DNA from: Luteibacter sp. UNC138MFCol5.1
GTDB lineage: Bacteria; Pseudomonadota; Gammaproteobacteria; Xanthomonadales; Rhodanobacteraceae
Direction of reading: 5' to 3'
Assembly (NCBI RefSeq): GCF_900110505.1
Contig: NZ_FODZ01000001.1
Span: 824,861-888,860, forward strand
Length of the DNA: 64,000 bases
The translations under genes were made by a program, and so were the position numbers. Positions 45,247-53,092 of the stretch are shown here, one piece after another. Within the stretch, counting starts at the first letter, position 1. Each line of letters starts with the position of its first letter. The notes below the pieces were generated by a model, which searched no databases, had not been told where the DNA came from, and saw only the letters and a program-made list of their open reading frames with translations.

Positions 45247-46248
45247 ATGGCAAATAAAATTCAACTGACGCCGGAGGCACAGCAGTGGGCCGAAAAGGGG
45301 CTGGAACGATACGGGCCGCCCGTTTACGCCCAGGTGGCCTCGGCGGTCCTTTGGACCGACGAACGGGACGCCAGCGGCCGACTGGCCGTGCCAGCTGACC
45401 CCGCAGCGTTGGTGGACAGCCATCGACGAGACCCAGCCGTGCTGCTGAACGGCCACGACCCTGGTCTTCCCTTGGGTCAGGTCCTGGAGGTGGAAGCCTT
45501 CGTTACCCCTGACGGCCAACACTTCGTGGCAGGCATCGTCGGCTACTACGGCCGGGGAGGCCTCGCAACGTTTGCTCAGTTGGATCTAGCGGACAGCGAG
45601 GTGCAGCACAGGGATGAGGCGCCTCTGGTCGCGGTCGATGGTCCGATTGAGCTGGCCACCGATCCTCGGGATCTGCCGAATGGGTGGTTGGACGAGGTCC
45701 TGAGTGATGCGCCACCGCGGACCGTTCACGTACAGATGTCTTACAACGCGGCGAACACCACCCATGAGCTAATTCGGATCGCGTTGGCTTACGGCATTCT
45801 GTGGAACCCTTTCGTCAAAGCCATTGCGACGGAAGCGGGGAAGGATGTATACGCCGCCGCGCGGACTTGGCTGAAGACGGTCCTTGATCGAAGCCGGCAG
45901 CTGGAGTCGCCGATCATCTGCCTGGAAGGACCTTATCGACAATGTCGGGTGTCGTTTCTCATCCGAGGGACCAACCCGGCGACGCACGCGGCCGCGTATG
46001 AGGGCCTGTCAGAGGCAGCTGCCCAAGCGGCCACCCTGATCGATAGGTTGGAAGCCAAGGGCCTGTCGGTCGCCACCGTCGTATACGAGTTCAACGAGAC
46101 TTCGGGCCGCTGGTACCCGTCGTATGCCCGGTTGGCAAACGGACGGATGATCGTGGACAGCCCGATGCTGATTGCCACTCTTCAAGACCTACCCACCGGC
46201 CTGAGCTTGGGCATGCGCAAGACGGAAATGGACAGGTCCGGGCGGTAG
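45247..46248 (+). CDS. Hypothetical island protein of unknown function
   Basis: 333 residues, MANKIQLTPEAQQWAEKGLERYG. It has a ribosome-binding stretch (GGAGCAGGG) and normal codon use for the island. There is no signal peptide and no clear TM helix; a moderately hydrophobic helix lies at ELIRIALAYGILWNPFVKAIAT. Mixed alpha/beta segments follow (SPIICLEGPYRQCRVSFLIRG, ATVVYEFNETSGRWYPSYA). I recognise no domain. It is divergent from the Pycsar pair, ends 143 bases before attR and is the only plus-strand gene of the island. It may be another defence component or a regulator; neither is supported by motifs. Confidence 0.7.
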   Translation: MANKIQLTPEAQQWAEKGLERYGPPVYAQVASAVLWTDERDASGRLAVPADPAALVDSHRRDPAVLLNGHDPGLPLGQVLEVEAFVTPDGQHFVAGIVGYYGRGGLATFAQLDLADSEVQHRDEAPLVAVDGPIELATDPRDLPNGWLDEVLSDAPPRTVHVQMSYNAANTTHELIRIALAYGILWNPFVKAIATEAGKDVYAAARTWLKTVLDRSRQLESPIICLEGPYRQCRVSFLIRGTNPATHAAAYEGLSEAAAQAATLIDRLEAKGLSVATVVYEFNETSGRWYPSYARLANGRMIVDSPMLIATLQDLPTGLSLGMRKTEMDRSGR

Positions 46249-46391
46249 GGTAGGCGGCCGAGCGGTGAGCTGGTTTGCTGTCTGGCGCAAGCTGGGGTGG
46301 CGATCGGGTACTGCTTAGGGTATCGTCTCATCATCAGTGGTGCGGCAAGAAGTTGATCTAAAACAACGTGTTGCGATTGGGCGACGTGGTC

Positions 46392-46411
46392 TCCCTTCAC
46401 CCGCTCCAGCC
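46392..46411 (+). repeat. Right attachment-site direct repeat (attR)
   Basis: An exact copy of the 20-base tRNA-Gly 3' segment (37496-37515). It marks the right boundary of the island. The tRNA sequence upstream of it is not repeated, so this is a core-site duplicate rather than a second tRNA. Confidence 0.92.
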
Positions 46412-46728
46412 TCTCTCAGCGCTCTCGCGCTCGACGGTGGCAGGCATCATTGCCGCCGAGAAGAGGCCTTCGAACGGTATCGCTCGGGGTATCGGCCTCG
46501 AGCCGAAGCCTTGCCCTGCATCGCCCCTCCCCGGGGTCCACGTTCGATTCCGCGTCCCCCCCCCCAAGATAGGCAAAAGTGACCGCGTACCCCTGTTCAT
46601 CGGAATGCAGGGAGACCGCGCACGCCGCGAGTCCACGCGTCCGCGCCGGGTTTGAAAGCAGGTTTTCGGATGTCCGTGGCCGACCTTGGACCGTAGCCTT
46701 GGCCTCACCATCCAGCCATGAGGTTTCC
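46412..46728 (+). other. Decayed attachment-flank DNA with integrase-promoter-like repeat
   Basis: No gene seen. At 46476-46494 GGTATCG-CTCG-GGGTATCG repeats, with identical 4-base spacing, the motif preceding the integrase remnant (37592-37610). It lies 64 bases after attR versus 76 bases after attL. A further single GGGTATCG is at 46318-46325. GTTCGATTCC at 46542-46551 resembles a tRNA T-arm. Together this looks like the worn left end of a second element that once sat in tandem. Confidence 0.45.
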
Positions 46729-47127
46729 ATGCATACGGTTCTTCCCCTTGCGTCCATGCCTGAGGACATCGTTCCCTCCCTGCTTTCGCACATCAATTCT
46801 CTGAACGCAGATGTCATGCTGGGGTTTTACGAGCCGGGCGCCATGCTGGTGGGTGCAGATGGCGTTCCGCACAAAGGTCGCGATCGCATACGCGCAGAAC
46901 TGGAACGCTATTTTTCGTACCGACTGCCCATGACCATCAAGGCCCGGCACATCTTCGTCGCAGGGGATATCGCTTCCCTGGTTCTTGACTGGTCCATTTG
47001 TGGAGTCGCACCGGACGGAACAGAGGTAAACATGGTGGCAACTGCCAACGACATTGCGCGGCGGGGTAGCGACGGGCTCTGGCGTTACCTCATCGACAAC
47101 CCGTTCGGGACTGCGCTAAGAGCGTGA
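46729..47127 (+). CDS. NTF2-like/SnoaL-like domain protein
   Basis: 132 residues with an alpha+beta cone-fold pattern. An N-terminal helix with HINSLNADVMLGFYEPGAMLV is followed by the loop GVPHKGRDRIRAELERYFSY, then strands IFVAGDIASLVLDWSI and VNMVATANDIARR. It matches DUF4440/SnoaL-type small ligand-binding or ketosteroid-isomerase-like proteins. The ATG at 46729 has GAGG upstream; the longer upstream frame extends into the attR flank. It is 20 bases before the ada gene and could be co-transcribed with it. Confidence 0.82.
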   Translation: MHTVLPLASMPEDIVPSLLSHINSLNADVMLGFYEPGAMLVGADGVPHKGRDRIRAELERYFSYRLPMTIKARHIFVAGDIASLVLDWSICGVAPDGTEVNMVATANDIARRGSDGLWRYLIDNPFGTALRA

Positions 47128-47147
47128 ACTGACGACAGGACCGGTGA

Positions 47148-47681
47148 GTGGATCCACGCTGGCAACAACTATTCGGGCGGTGCCGTGAGGCAGACGGGCA
47201 CTTCTGGTATTCCGTCAGCAGCACGGGTGTCTATTGCCGACCGTCTTGTCCGGCCAAGCATGCAGCGAGACGTTTCATCACGTTGCATGAAACCCTTCAG
47301 GAAGCGCAAGCGACGGGGTTTCGCCCGTGCCGGCGCTGCAGGCCCGATCAGCTTCCGGGTTACGAAACGAACCGCCTGGCGATGCTCTTGGCATGTCGAG
47401 CTATCGCGGAAGCGGATCGCGAGCTTCCGCTTCGAGCCCTCGCAGCAATGGCAGGCATGAGTGCAAGCCATTTCCACCGCTTGTTCAAGGCCCACACCGG
47501 CACGACTCCGAAGGGGTACTGGCGGGCATGCATCGAAGCGCGGATGCGTGGCCTGCTGCCGTCAAGCTCCTCCGTGACGCAGGCCGTTTTCGAAGCAGGG
47601 TACGCGTCGTCTGCCCAGTTCTATGGGGCAACGGGTCGGGCCCTTGGCATGCGACCCGTGCAATACCCGAAAAGGCGGTGA
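47148..47681 (+). CDS. ada: Ada, N-terminal part: zinc/phosphotriester domain plus AraC HTH (frameshifted gene)
   Basis: 177 residues from GTG 47148. The Ada zinc domain (about 1-75) has the four-cysteine site Cys30, Cys34, Cys61, Cys64 (GVYCRPSC and PCRRC); one cysteine accepts methyl groups from phosphotriesters and turns the protein into an activator. An AraC HTH follows (about 80-170, MSASHFHRLFKAHTGTTPKGYWRA). The frame stops at 47681 just where the alkyltransferase domain should start. Removing one C from the CCC at 47666-47668 restores a continuous Ada reading QYRKGGEG into the next frame. It is a pseudogene, a two-protein arrangement, or a sequencing error. Confidence 0.88.
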   Translation: MDPRWQQLFGRCREADGHFWYSVSSTGVYCRPSCPAKHAARRFITLHETLQEAQATGFRPCRRCRPDQLPGYETNRLAMLLACRAIAEADRELPLRALAAMAGMSASHFHRLFKAHTGTTPKGYWRACIEARMRGLLPSSSSVTQAVFEAGYASSAQFYGATGRALGMRPVQYPKRR

Positions 47682-48201
47682 AGGGGCCGAACTGCACTTC
47701 GCCCTCGGCGAATGCTCGCTTGGAACCGTGCTAGTGGCTTCAACAACAAAGGGCGTTGCTTGCGTCATGCTCGGAGATTCACCCGACGAGGTGCTCACCC
47801 TGTTCCAGCAGCGCTTTCGAAGGGCGAGGCTGATCGGTGGCGACCGGGTCTACGAACGGCTGGTCGCAAGCGTGGTGGGCGCCATCGAGTCGTCGGCCGG
47901 GGTTTCCTTGCCTCTGGACATCAAGGGGACGATCTTCCAGCGGCAGGTCTGGGACGTATTACGGGATGTCCCCTCCGGGCACACCATCACTTACCGGGAG
48001 ATAGCACTGCGCCTCGGTGTGCCAAGGCAGGAGCGGGCGGTTGCCGCCGCGTGTGCGGCGAATCCGGTTGCCGTTCTGATTCCTTGCCACCGCGTCGTTA
48101 GAGATGACGGAAATCTTTGGGGATACGCCTGGGGAATCGAGCGGAAAAGGTCGCTTCTCCAAAGGGAATCATCGAAAGGGTCGACAACGTCCACGCGTTG
48201 A
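47623..48201 (+). CDS. ada: Ada, C-terminal part: O6-methylguanine-DNA methyltransferase domain (frameshifted gene)
   Basis: The methyltransferase half, in the +1 frame. Homology begins around 47670 with RKGGEGAELHFALGECSLGT, continues DIKGTIFQRQVWDVLRDVPSGHT and ends with the acceptor motif VLIPCHRVVRDDG and YAWGIERKRSLLQ. An ATG at 47623 could give a free-standing protein of 192 residues, but its first ~15 codons are read out of frame from the AraC region. The catalytic cysteine is intact, so a separately translated product could still repair O6-methylguanine. Confidence 0.85.
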   Translation: MGQRVGPLACDPCNTRKGGEGAELHFALGECSLGTVLVASTTKGVACVMLGDSPDEVLTLFQQRFRRARLIGGDRVYERLVASVVGAIESSAGVSLPLDIKGTIFQRQVWDVLRDVPSGHTITYREIALRLGVPRQERAVAAACAANPVAVLIPCHRVVRDDGNLWGYAWGIERKRSLLQRESSKGSTTSTR

Positions 48202-48440
48202 GCGAGTACGACGGGTCGGGTTGCCCGTGCTTGGCCGAAGGGTGACGAAGCGGGCCGAGAGGGCTCGGCTGCAAGACACTTGCAAAATCAGCCGCGACTT
48301 CTTGATCCAGGCGCACCGGCGACGACGCTTCGCCGGTCTGCATCCGCGTCCCAATGAATCCACCTTCCGCCGCCGCGGTCAGTTCGATCGTCTCGAGCAC
48401 ATTCTTTCTTCCCTGCGTCCCCACAGCAGGCTCCCGCGGC

Positions 48441-48460
48441 CCGGGCCCTCCGTGGCCCGG
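48441..48460 (-). terminator. Possible glgX terminator hairpin
   Basis: CCGGGCC (48441-48447) and GGCCCGG (48454-48460) form a 7-bp perfect stem with a 6-base loop, 17 bases after the glgX stop. No T-tract. The rest of the 48202-48476 gap shows no convincing gene. Confidence 0.4.
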
Positions 48461-48476
48461 CCGGTGCGCCCGGGTA

Positions 48477-50597
48477 TCAGGCGATGTCGCAGGCGAGGAC
48501 GACCATCGCGCGCGGAGGGCAGACGAAGGACGTGCCACTGCCGGCGGCGATGCCCGGTGCGAGCTCGGGCGCGGTCGAAAGAACGACTTTCCACGCGTCG
48601 CAGGTCGCGTCCCCGGGCAGCTGGAACGCCACGCCTTCCGTCCATGCGTTCAGCAGCACGAGAAGGCTGGTATCCGTCCCGGGGCGTTTCACGCCCGACT
48701 GCTGCGCGCGACCATCGATGAGCGCGGCGATCGAGCGGGCGCTGGGATCGGTCCACTGCGCTTCGCCCGCCTCCGAGCCGTCGGGCGCGAGCCATACGAT
48801 GTCCTTCGTGCCGCTCGCGTCGTCGTATCGGCCGTCGAGGAACCTGCCGCGACGGAGCAGGGGGTAGCGCTTGCGCAAGTCCGTGAGCTCGCGCACGAAG
48901 TCCGTCAGGCGGCCTTCGGTCGGGTCGCGCTCCCAATCGATCCACGCGATCTCGCTGTCCTGTCCGTACGTGTTGTTGTTGCCGCCCTGTGTCTGCGCAC
49001 GCTCGTCGCCCGCCAGAAGCATGGGCGTGCCCTTCGACAGGAAGAGGGTCGCCAGGAGATTGCGCATCTGCCGTTCGCGCAAGGCCCGGATGCCGGTGTC
49101 TTCCGTTTCACCTTCCGCTCCGCCGTTCCACGAGTGATTGTTGTCGGACCCGTCCTTGTTGTCCTCGCCATTCGCTTCGTTGTGCTTCTGGTTGTAGCTC
49201 ACGAGGTCGTACAGCGTGAAGCCGTCGTGCGCCGTGATGAAGTTGACGCTTGCCCAGGGACGTCGGCCGCGCTTGTCGAAGAAGTCGGCCGAGCCGGTGA
49301 GCCGCTTGCCGACGTCGGCGAGCTTGCCCTCGTCTCCCTTCCAGAACGCACGCACATCGTCACGGAACCGGTCGTTCCACTCGGCCCAGCCCGGAGGAAA
49401 ATGGCCGACCTGGTAGCCGCCGGGTCCGCAATCCCATGGCTCCGCGATCATCTTGACCGCCGCGAGCACGGGGTCCTGGGCGACCGCGTCGAGGATGCCG
49501 CCACGCTGATCGAAGCCCGTCGGTTCACGCCCGAGGATCGTCGCAAGGTCGAACCGGAACCCGTCGACGTGCATCTCGGTGACCCAATAGCGCAGCGAAT
49601 CCATCACCATCTGGATGACGCGGGGATGACTGACATTGAGCGTGTTACCCGTGCCCGTGTCGTTGATGTAGAAACGCGGATCCTCCGCAAGGCGGTAGTA
49701 CGAGAGATTGTCGATGCCGCGCAGCGAAAGTGTCGGACCGAGTTCGCTGCCTTCCGCGGTGTGGTTGTAGACCACGTCCAGGATCAATTCGAGACCCCGC
49801 TGGTGCGCGGCCTTGACCAGGTCGCGGAACTCGTCGCGATGTCCGGTCGAGAGGTAACGTCGCTTGATCGCGAAGAACGCGATCGTGTTGTAGCCCCAGT
49901 AGTTCCTGCGACCGGCTTCGAGAAGATGCCTGTCGTCGAGGTAGGCGTGCATCGGCAGCAGCTCGATGGCCGTGACCCCCAGCGAGCGGATGCCGTCCAG
50001 CACGGCCGGGGTCGCCAGGCCGGCGCACGTGCCGCGCACCGCCGTGTCGACGGACGGGTGGCGCATCGTGTAGCCGCGGACATGCGTTTCCATGATGACC
50101 GTCTCGTCCCAGGGAACCATGGGCGGTCGGTCGTCGCCCCAGTCGTAATCGTCGCCGACGACCACCGCCTTGGGGACGAATGGCGCGCTGTCGCGCTCGT
50201 CGAAGCTCAAGTCCTTGTCGGGATGCCCGACGGTGTAGCCATAGAGCTCGTCGCACCACACCAGGTCGCCTGCGAGCTCCCGGGCGTAGGGATCGATGAG
50301 GAGCTTGTTGGCGTTGAACCGATGGCCCTGCGTCGGCTCATACGGACCGTGGACACGGTAGCCGTAGAGCTGTCCGGCTTTCACATCCGGAAGATAGCCA
50401 TGCCACACCTCGTCGGTGTATTCCGGCAGATCGATGCGCGTTTCGTTGCCCTCGTCGTCGAACAGGCATAGTTCGACCCGGGTGGCGTGCGCCGAGAAGA
50501 TCGCGAAGTTGGTGCCGCTACCGTCGAAGGAGGCACCGCGCGGAAATGGCCGGCCCTCCGTGATGCGGATGGCCGGGTCGGTGGGGGACTGCGTCAT
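48477..50597 (-). CDS. glgX: Glycogen debranching enzyme GlgX
   Basis: A 706-residue GH13 isoamylase-type enzyme that hydrolyses alpha-1,6 branches of phosphorylase-trimmed glycogen. An N-terminal CBM48 domain (GASFDGSGTNFAIFSAHATRVELCLFD) is followed by the TIM barrel. The four GH13 motifs are LDVVYNHTAEG, VDGFRFDLAT (nucleophile Asp), AEPWDCGPGGYQ (acid/base Glu) and NFITAHDGFTL. Length and the KGTPMLLAGDERAQTQ-like segment match GlgX/TreX. No other glycogen genes lie in the window. Confidence 0.96.
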   Translation of the reverse strand: MTQSPTDPAIRITEGRPFPRGASFDGSGTNFAIFSAHATRVELCLFDDEGNETRIDLPEYTDEVWHGYLPDVKAGQLYGYRVHGPYEPTQGHRFNANKLLIDPYARELAGDLVWCDELYGYTVGHPDKDLSFDERDSAPFVPKAVVVGDDYDWGDDRPPMVPWDETVIMETHVRGYTMRHPSVDTAVRGTCAGLATPAVLDGIRSLGVTAIELLPMHAYLDDRHLLEAGRRNYWGYNTIAFFAIKRRYLSTGHRDEFRDLVKAAHQRGLELILDVVYNHTAEGSELGPTLSLRGIDNLSYYRLAEDPRFYINDTGTGNTLNVSHPRVIQMVMDSLRYWVTEMHVDGFRFDLATILGREPTGFDQRGGILDAVAQDPVLAAVKMIAEPWDCGPGGYQVGHFPPGWAEWNDRFRDDVRAFWKGDEGKLADVGKRLTGSADFFDKRGRRPWASVNFITAHDGFTLYDLVSYNQKHNEANGEDNKDGSDNNHSWNGGAEGETEDTGIRALRERQMRNLLATLFLSKGTPMLLAGDERAQTQGGNNNTYGQDSEIAWIDWERDPTEGRLTDFVRELTDLRKRYPLLRRGRFLDGRYDDASGTKDIVWLAPDGSEAGEAQWTDPSARSIAALIDGRAQQSGVKRPGTDTSLLVLLNAWTEGVAFQLPGDATCDAWKVVLSTAPELAPGIAAGSGTSFVCPPRAMVVLACDIA

Positions 50598-50702
50598 GAG
50601 CGTGGCGCCGGAGAAAGGTGGCCAAGCATTCAGAGGCCGCGGTGGACGCGGCGTTGACGGCAGGCGATGCGGACGTGCAGCCCCCCGTGGCGTGTCGGAC
50701 GA

Positions 50703-51296
50703 TCAGTGCCGGACCTTGGCGCTCGCATCCACCGTGAGCAGCCGTTGCAGCCCGCCCTGCACGATCTCCGGGAATTTCTTCGGGTCGTCGTACGCGCGGG
50801 CGGTGAGCATCGCGCCGTAGACGATCGACATGAACGCCTCGGCTTCCGCGCTCGCCGGGCCCATGAGGCGGAAAACGCCCATCTGCGCGCCGGTGGTGAG
50901 GATCGTCTCGAGCCAGCGCGAAAGATCGCGGAAATGCGCGCGCACCGATTCGGCGAGGCTCTGCGGCAGCGACGGCAGTTCGGCCGCGAGCATGCCGGCG
51001 ACGCAGAAGGGCGCCGTGGCGTCCGCGATGCACTTCTCCCAGTAGCCGGTGTAGAAGCGCAGGCGCTCGACGGGATCGAAGGGCGCGTTCGCGATCAGCT
51101 GCGTCTGCGCGAGGATGCCCGTCCGCGATTCCTCGACGACGGCCTGCGCGAGGTCCGCCTTGGTGGGGAAGTGGTGGTGGATGCTGGCCTTGCGCACCTT
51201 CACTTCCTCGGCGACGTCGGCGTAGCTGAAGCCGTTGTATCCGCGGGTCTGGATCAGGTAGCGAGCCGAATCGATCAGTTTCTGTTGGGTGCTCAT
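50703..51296 (-). CDS. TetR/AcrR family transcriptional regulator
   Basis: 197 residues. The N-terminal HTH reads LIDSARYLIQTRGYNGFSYADVAEEVKVRKASIHHHFPTKADL (given by parts at about 6-48), a canonical TetR DNA-binding domain. The remainder is an alpha-helical ligand domain including FYTGYWEKCIADATAPFCVAG. It is divergent from the small membrane protein gene at 51403. Two palindromes in the shared intergenic region are probable operators, suggesting autoregulation and control of that gene. Confidence 0.94.
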   Translation of the reverse strand: MSTQQKLIDSARYLIQTRGYNGFSYADVAEEVKVRKASIHHHFPTKADLAQAVVEESRTGILAQTQLIANAPFDPVERLRFYTGYWEKCIADATAPFCVAGMLAAELPSLPQSLAESVRAHFRDLSRWLETILTTGAQMGVFRLMGPASAEAEAFMSIVYGAMLTARAYDDPKKFPEIVQGGLQRLLTVDASAKVRH

Positions 51297-51304
51297 GCGA
51301 TCAG

Positions 51305-51320
51305 CCTACCATTAGGTAGG
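51305..51320. promoter_or_regulatory. Palindromic operator candidate 1 for the TetR regulator
   Basis: CCTACC-ATTA-GGTAGG is a perfect 6+6 inverted repeat, only 8 bases upstream of the tetR ATG on the minus strand. Its half-site CCTAC is shared with the second palindrome at 51363. Confidence 0.65.
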
Positions 51321-51362
51321 TAGCTGAACAATAACGACCGCATCCCTTGACGGGATGTTCTA

Positions 51363-51374
51363 CCTACTAGTAGG
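51363..51374. promoter_or_regulatory. Palindromic operator candidate 2 for the TetR regulator
   Basis: CCTACTAGTAGG is a perfect 12-bp palindrome, 28 bases before the ATG of the divergent membrane protein gene. With the site at 51305 it brackets the divergent promoter region. Confidence 0.65.
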
Positions 51375-51402
51375 CTGGCAGCACTTATCGAGGATCCAGC
51401 CC

Positions 51403-51957
51403 ATGAATTCCCTCCGTCAGTTCTACTACATGCGCGCCGTCGTCGCCTTCGCCTGGGTGGCGCTCGTGGTGCTGGTGTCCAACCTCGGCGCGCCTTCGGT
51501 GGTCGGTTACGCCCTTCTGCTTCTGTATCCGGCATGGGACGCGCTCGCCAATCTGATCGACGCCGGCCGCAACGGCGGTCTGTCGAAGAACCCGGGCCAG
51601 CGCCTGAACCTGATCGTCAGCCTCGTGACGGTCGTGGCGCTCGCCATCGCGCTGGCGAGCAATGGCAACGCGGGCGGCCTGCTCGTGTTCGGCGTGTGGG
51701 CGCTGCTTTCGGGTGCGCTGCAGCTGTTCGTCGGCATCCAGCGCCGGAAGCTGGGCGGCCAGGTCTTCATGATGATCAGCGGTGGCCAGTCGGTGCTCGC
51801 CGGCGTCTTCATGGCGATGCAGGCATTCGGCGACGCGCCGACGATCGACAAGCTGGCGCCGTATGCCGCGTTTGGTGGTTTCTACTTCCTGCTCGCGGCG
51901 CTGCGCCTTACCTTCCGTCGCGAGCCGGCGCTGAAGGCCGGTCGTCTCGCCCGCTAA
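51403..51957 (+). CDS. DUF308-like small membrane protein
   Basis: 184 residues with about six TM helices: AVVAFAWVALVVLVSNLG, VVGYALLLLYPAWDALANLI, LIVSLVTVVALAIALASN, GLLVFGVWALLSGALQLFVG, MMISGGQSVLAGVFMAMQAF and a last one near 150-170. The helix pattern and GVWALLSGALQL resemble DUF308/HdeD-type proteins. The ATG at 51403 follows CGAGGA; the upstream in-frame extension would run through the operator. Likely under the TetR regulator next door. Function unknown. Confidence 0.82.
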   Translation: MNSLRQFYYMRAVVAFAWVALVVLVSNLGAPSVVGYALLLLYPAWDALANLIDAGRNGGLSKNPGQRLNLIVSLVTVVALAIALASNGNAGGLLVFGVWALLSGALQLFVGIQRRKLGGQVFMMISGGQSVLAGVFMAMQAFGDAPTIDKLAPYAAFGGFYFLLAALRLTFRREPALKAGRLAR

Positions 51958-51972
51958 AGGTGCGCGGACGCG

Positions 51973-52074
51973 CTATCGCGGGACCAGCAGCTTCAGCAGG
52001 CCCGCGACCAGCGTGACCGCGGCGACGCCCCCGAGGTACAGCGCGACGAACCACATCGCCCGCCGCGCGCGCAT
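51973..52074 (-). CDS. DUF2474/CydX-like small subunit of the bd-type oxidase
   Basis: 33 residues, MRARRAMWFVALYLGGVAAV then TLVAGLLKLLVPR: a basic N-terminus and one TM helix. Its start overlaps the cydB stop (ATGA). This position and size match DUF2474/CydX-family peptides that stabilise bd oxidases. It is easily missed because of its size. Confidence 0.8.
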   Translation of the reverse strand: MRARRAMWFVALYLGGVAAVTLVAGLLKLLVPR

Positions 52075-53087
52075 CAGTGGTAGCCCTCGTCGCCCTGGCG
52101 CACCTTGCCGCGGAACACCCAATACGCCATCGAGTTGTAGGTCAGGATGATCGGAATGATGATCACCGCGCCCACCAGCGTGAACAGCTGGCTGCTGCGC
52201 GGCGACGACGCCTCCCAGATATCGACCGACGGCGGGATGATGTGCGGGAAGATACTGATGATGAAGCCGGTGTAGCCGAGGAACAGGATCGCCAGCGTCA
52301 GCAGGAACGGCGTGTGATCGCGCGCCTCGTCGCGGCGCAGGCTGAGGAAGATGCCGACGAGCGCGGCGACCACCAGCACGGGCACCGGCAGGAAGAAGAA
52401 GAGGTTGGGCAGGGAGAACCAGCGCTGCGCGATCGCCGGCTCGCCGAGCGTCGTCCACAGGCTGACGACGCCGATGGTGAGCCCCAGCAGCACGGCCAGC
52501 GGCCACATCAGCAGGCGCACGCGGCGATGCAGGTCGCCCTCCGTCTTGATCAGCAGCCAGCCGCAGCCGAGCGCCGCATAGGTGACGAGCAGGCCGAGGC
52601 CGCAGAACAGATTGAACGGCGTGAACCAGTCGAAGGCGCCGCCGGCGTATTCGCCGTTGGTGACCGGAATGCCCTGGAGCAGCGTGCCGAGGATCACGCC
52701 CTGCGCGAACGTCGCCACGGCCGAGCCCCCCATGAACGCGAGGTCCCAGAGGTGCTGGGTGCGTCGCGCCTTCGCGCGGATCTCGAACGCCACGCCGCGG
52801 AAGATCAGGCCGCACAGCATCGCGATGATCGGCAGGTACGCCGCAGGCAGCAGCACCGAATACGCCACCGGGAACGCCGCGTAGAGCGACGCGCCGCCGA
52901 GCACCATCCATGTCTCGTTGCCGTCCCACACGGGGGCGACGGTATTGAGCATCACCTCGCGGTCGCCGGGTTCGTTGAGCATGGGGAAGACCAGCCCGAT
53001 GCCGAGATCGAAGCCGTCGAGTGCGACGTAGAGGAACACCACGAAGCCGATGAGTGCCGCCCAGATGACCGGAAGATCGATGACCAT
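52074..53087 (-). CDS. cydB: Cytochrome bd-type ubiquinol oxidase subunit II (CioB/CydB)
   Basis: A 337-residue inner-membrane subunit with eight or nine helices. Family landmarks: VFLYVALDGFDLGIGLVFPM, the W-D-G-N-E-T-W segment in TVAPVWDGNETWMVLGG, FRGVAFEIRAKA and the C-terminal QLFTLVGAVIIIPIILTYN. The start MVIDLPVIWAALIGF at 53087 lies 5 bases after the cydA stop; upstream extension overlaps cydA. It forms the oxidase with CydA and the small subunit, reducing O2 to water. Confidence 0.95.
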   Translation of the reverse strand: MVIDLPVIWAALIGFVVFLYVALDGFDLGIGLVFPMLNEPGDREVMLNTVAPVWDGNETWMVLGGASLYAAFPVAYSVLLPAAYLPIIAMLCGLIFRGVAFEIRAKARRTQHLWDLAFMGGSAVATFAQGVILGTLLQGIPVTNGEYAGGAFDWFTPFNLFCGLGLLVTYAALGCGWLLIKTEGDLHRRVRLLMWPLAVLLGLTIGVVSLWTTLGEPAIAQRWFSLPNLFFFLPVPVLVVAALVGIFLSLRRDEARDHTPFLLTLAILFLGYTGFIISIFPHIIPPSVDIWEASSPRSSQLFTLVGAVIIIPIILTYNSMAYWVFRGKVRQGDEGYH

Positions 53088-53092
53088 GGCCG

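Larger units (their letters stand above)
37496..46411. mobile_element. Genomic (anti-phage defence) island integrated at tRNA-Gly(CCC)
   Basis: An 8.9-kb segment bounded by the 20-bp direct repeats and inserted at a tRNA 3' end. The codon use looks less GC-biased than flanking host genes. Cargo: an integrase remnant, a small membrane protein, two cyclic-nucleotide-signalling defence sets on the minus strand, and one unknown gene on the plus strand. No complete integrase, excisionase or mobilisation gene is present, so the element appears stranded. Confidence 0.85.

Noticed and set aside
46397..46817. Minus-strand frames containing GGGTRNRTWTP near attR
   Set aside because: This is the typical spurious translation of tRNA-3'-like DNA; no real protein signals.
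48098..48401. Minus-strand frame VLETIELTAAAEGGFIG overlapping the end of ada
   Set aside because: No ATG, no ribosome-binding site and it overlaps a recognised domain on the other strand; could not be supported.
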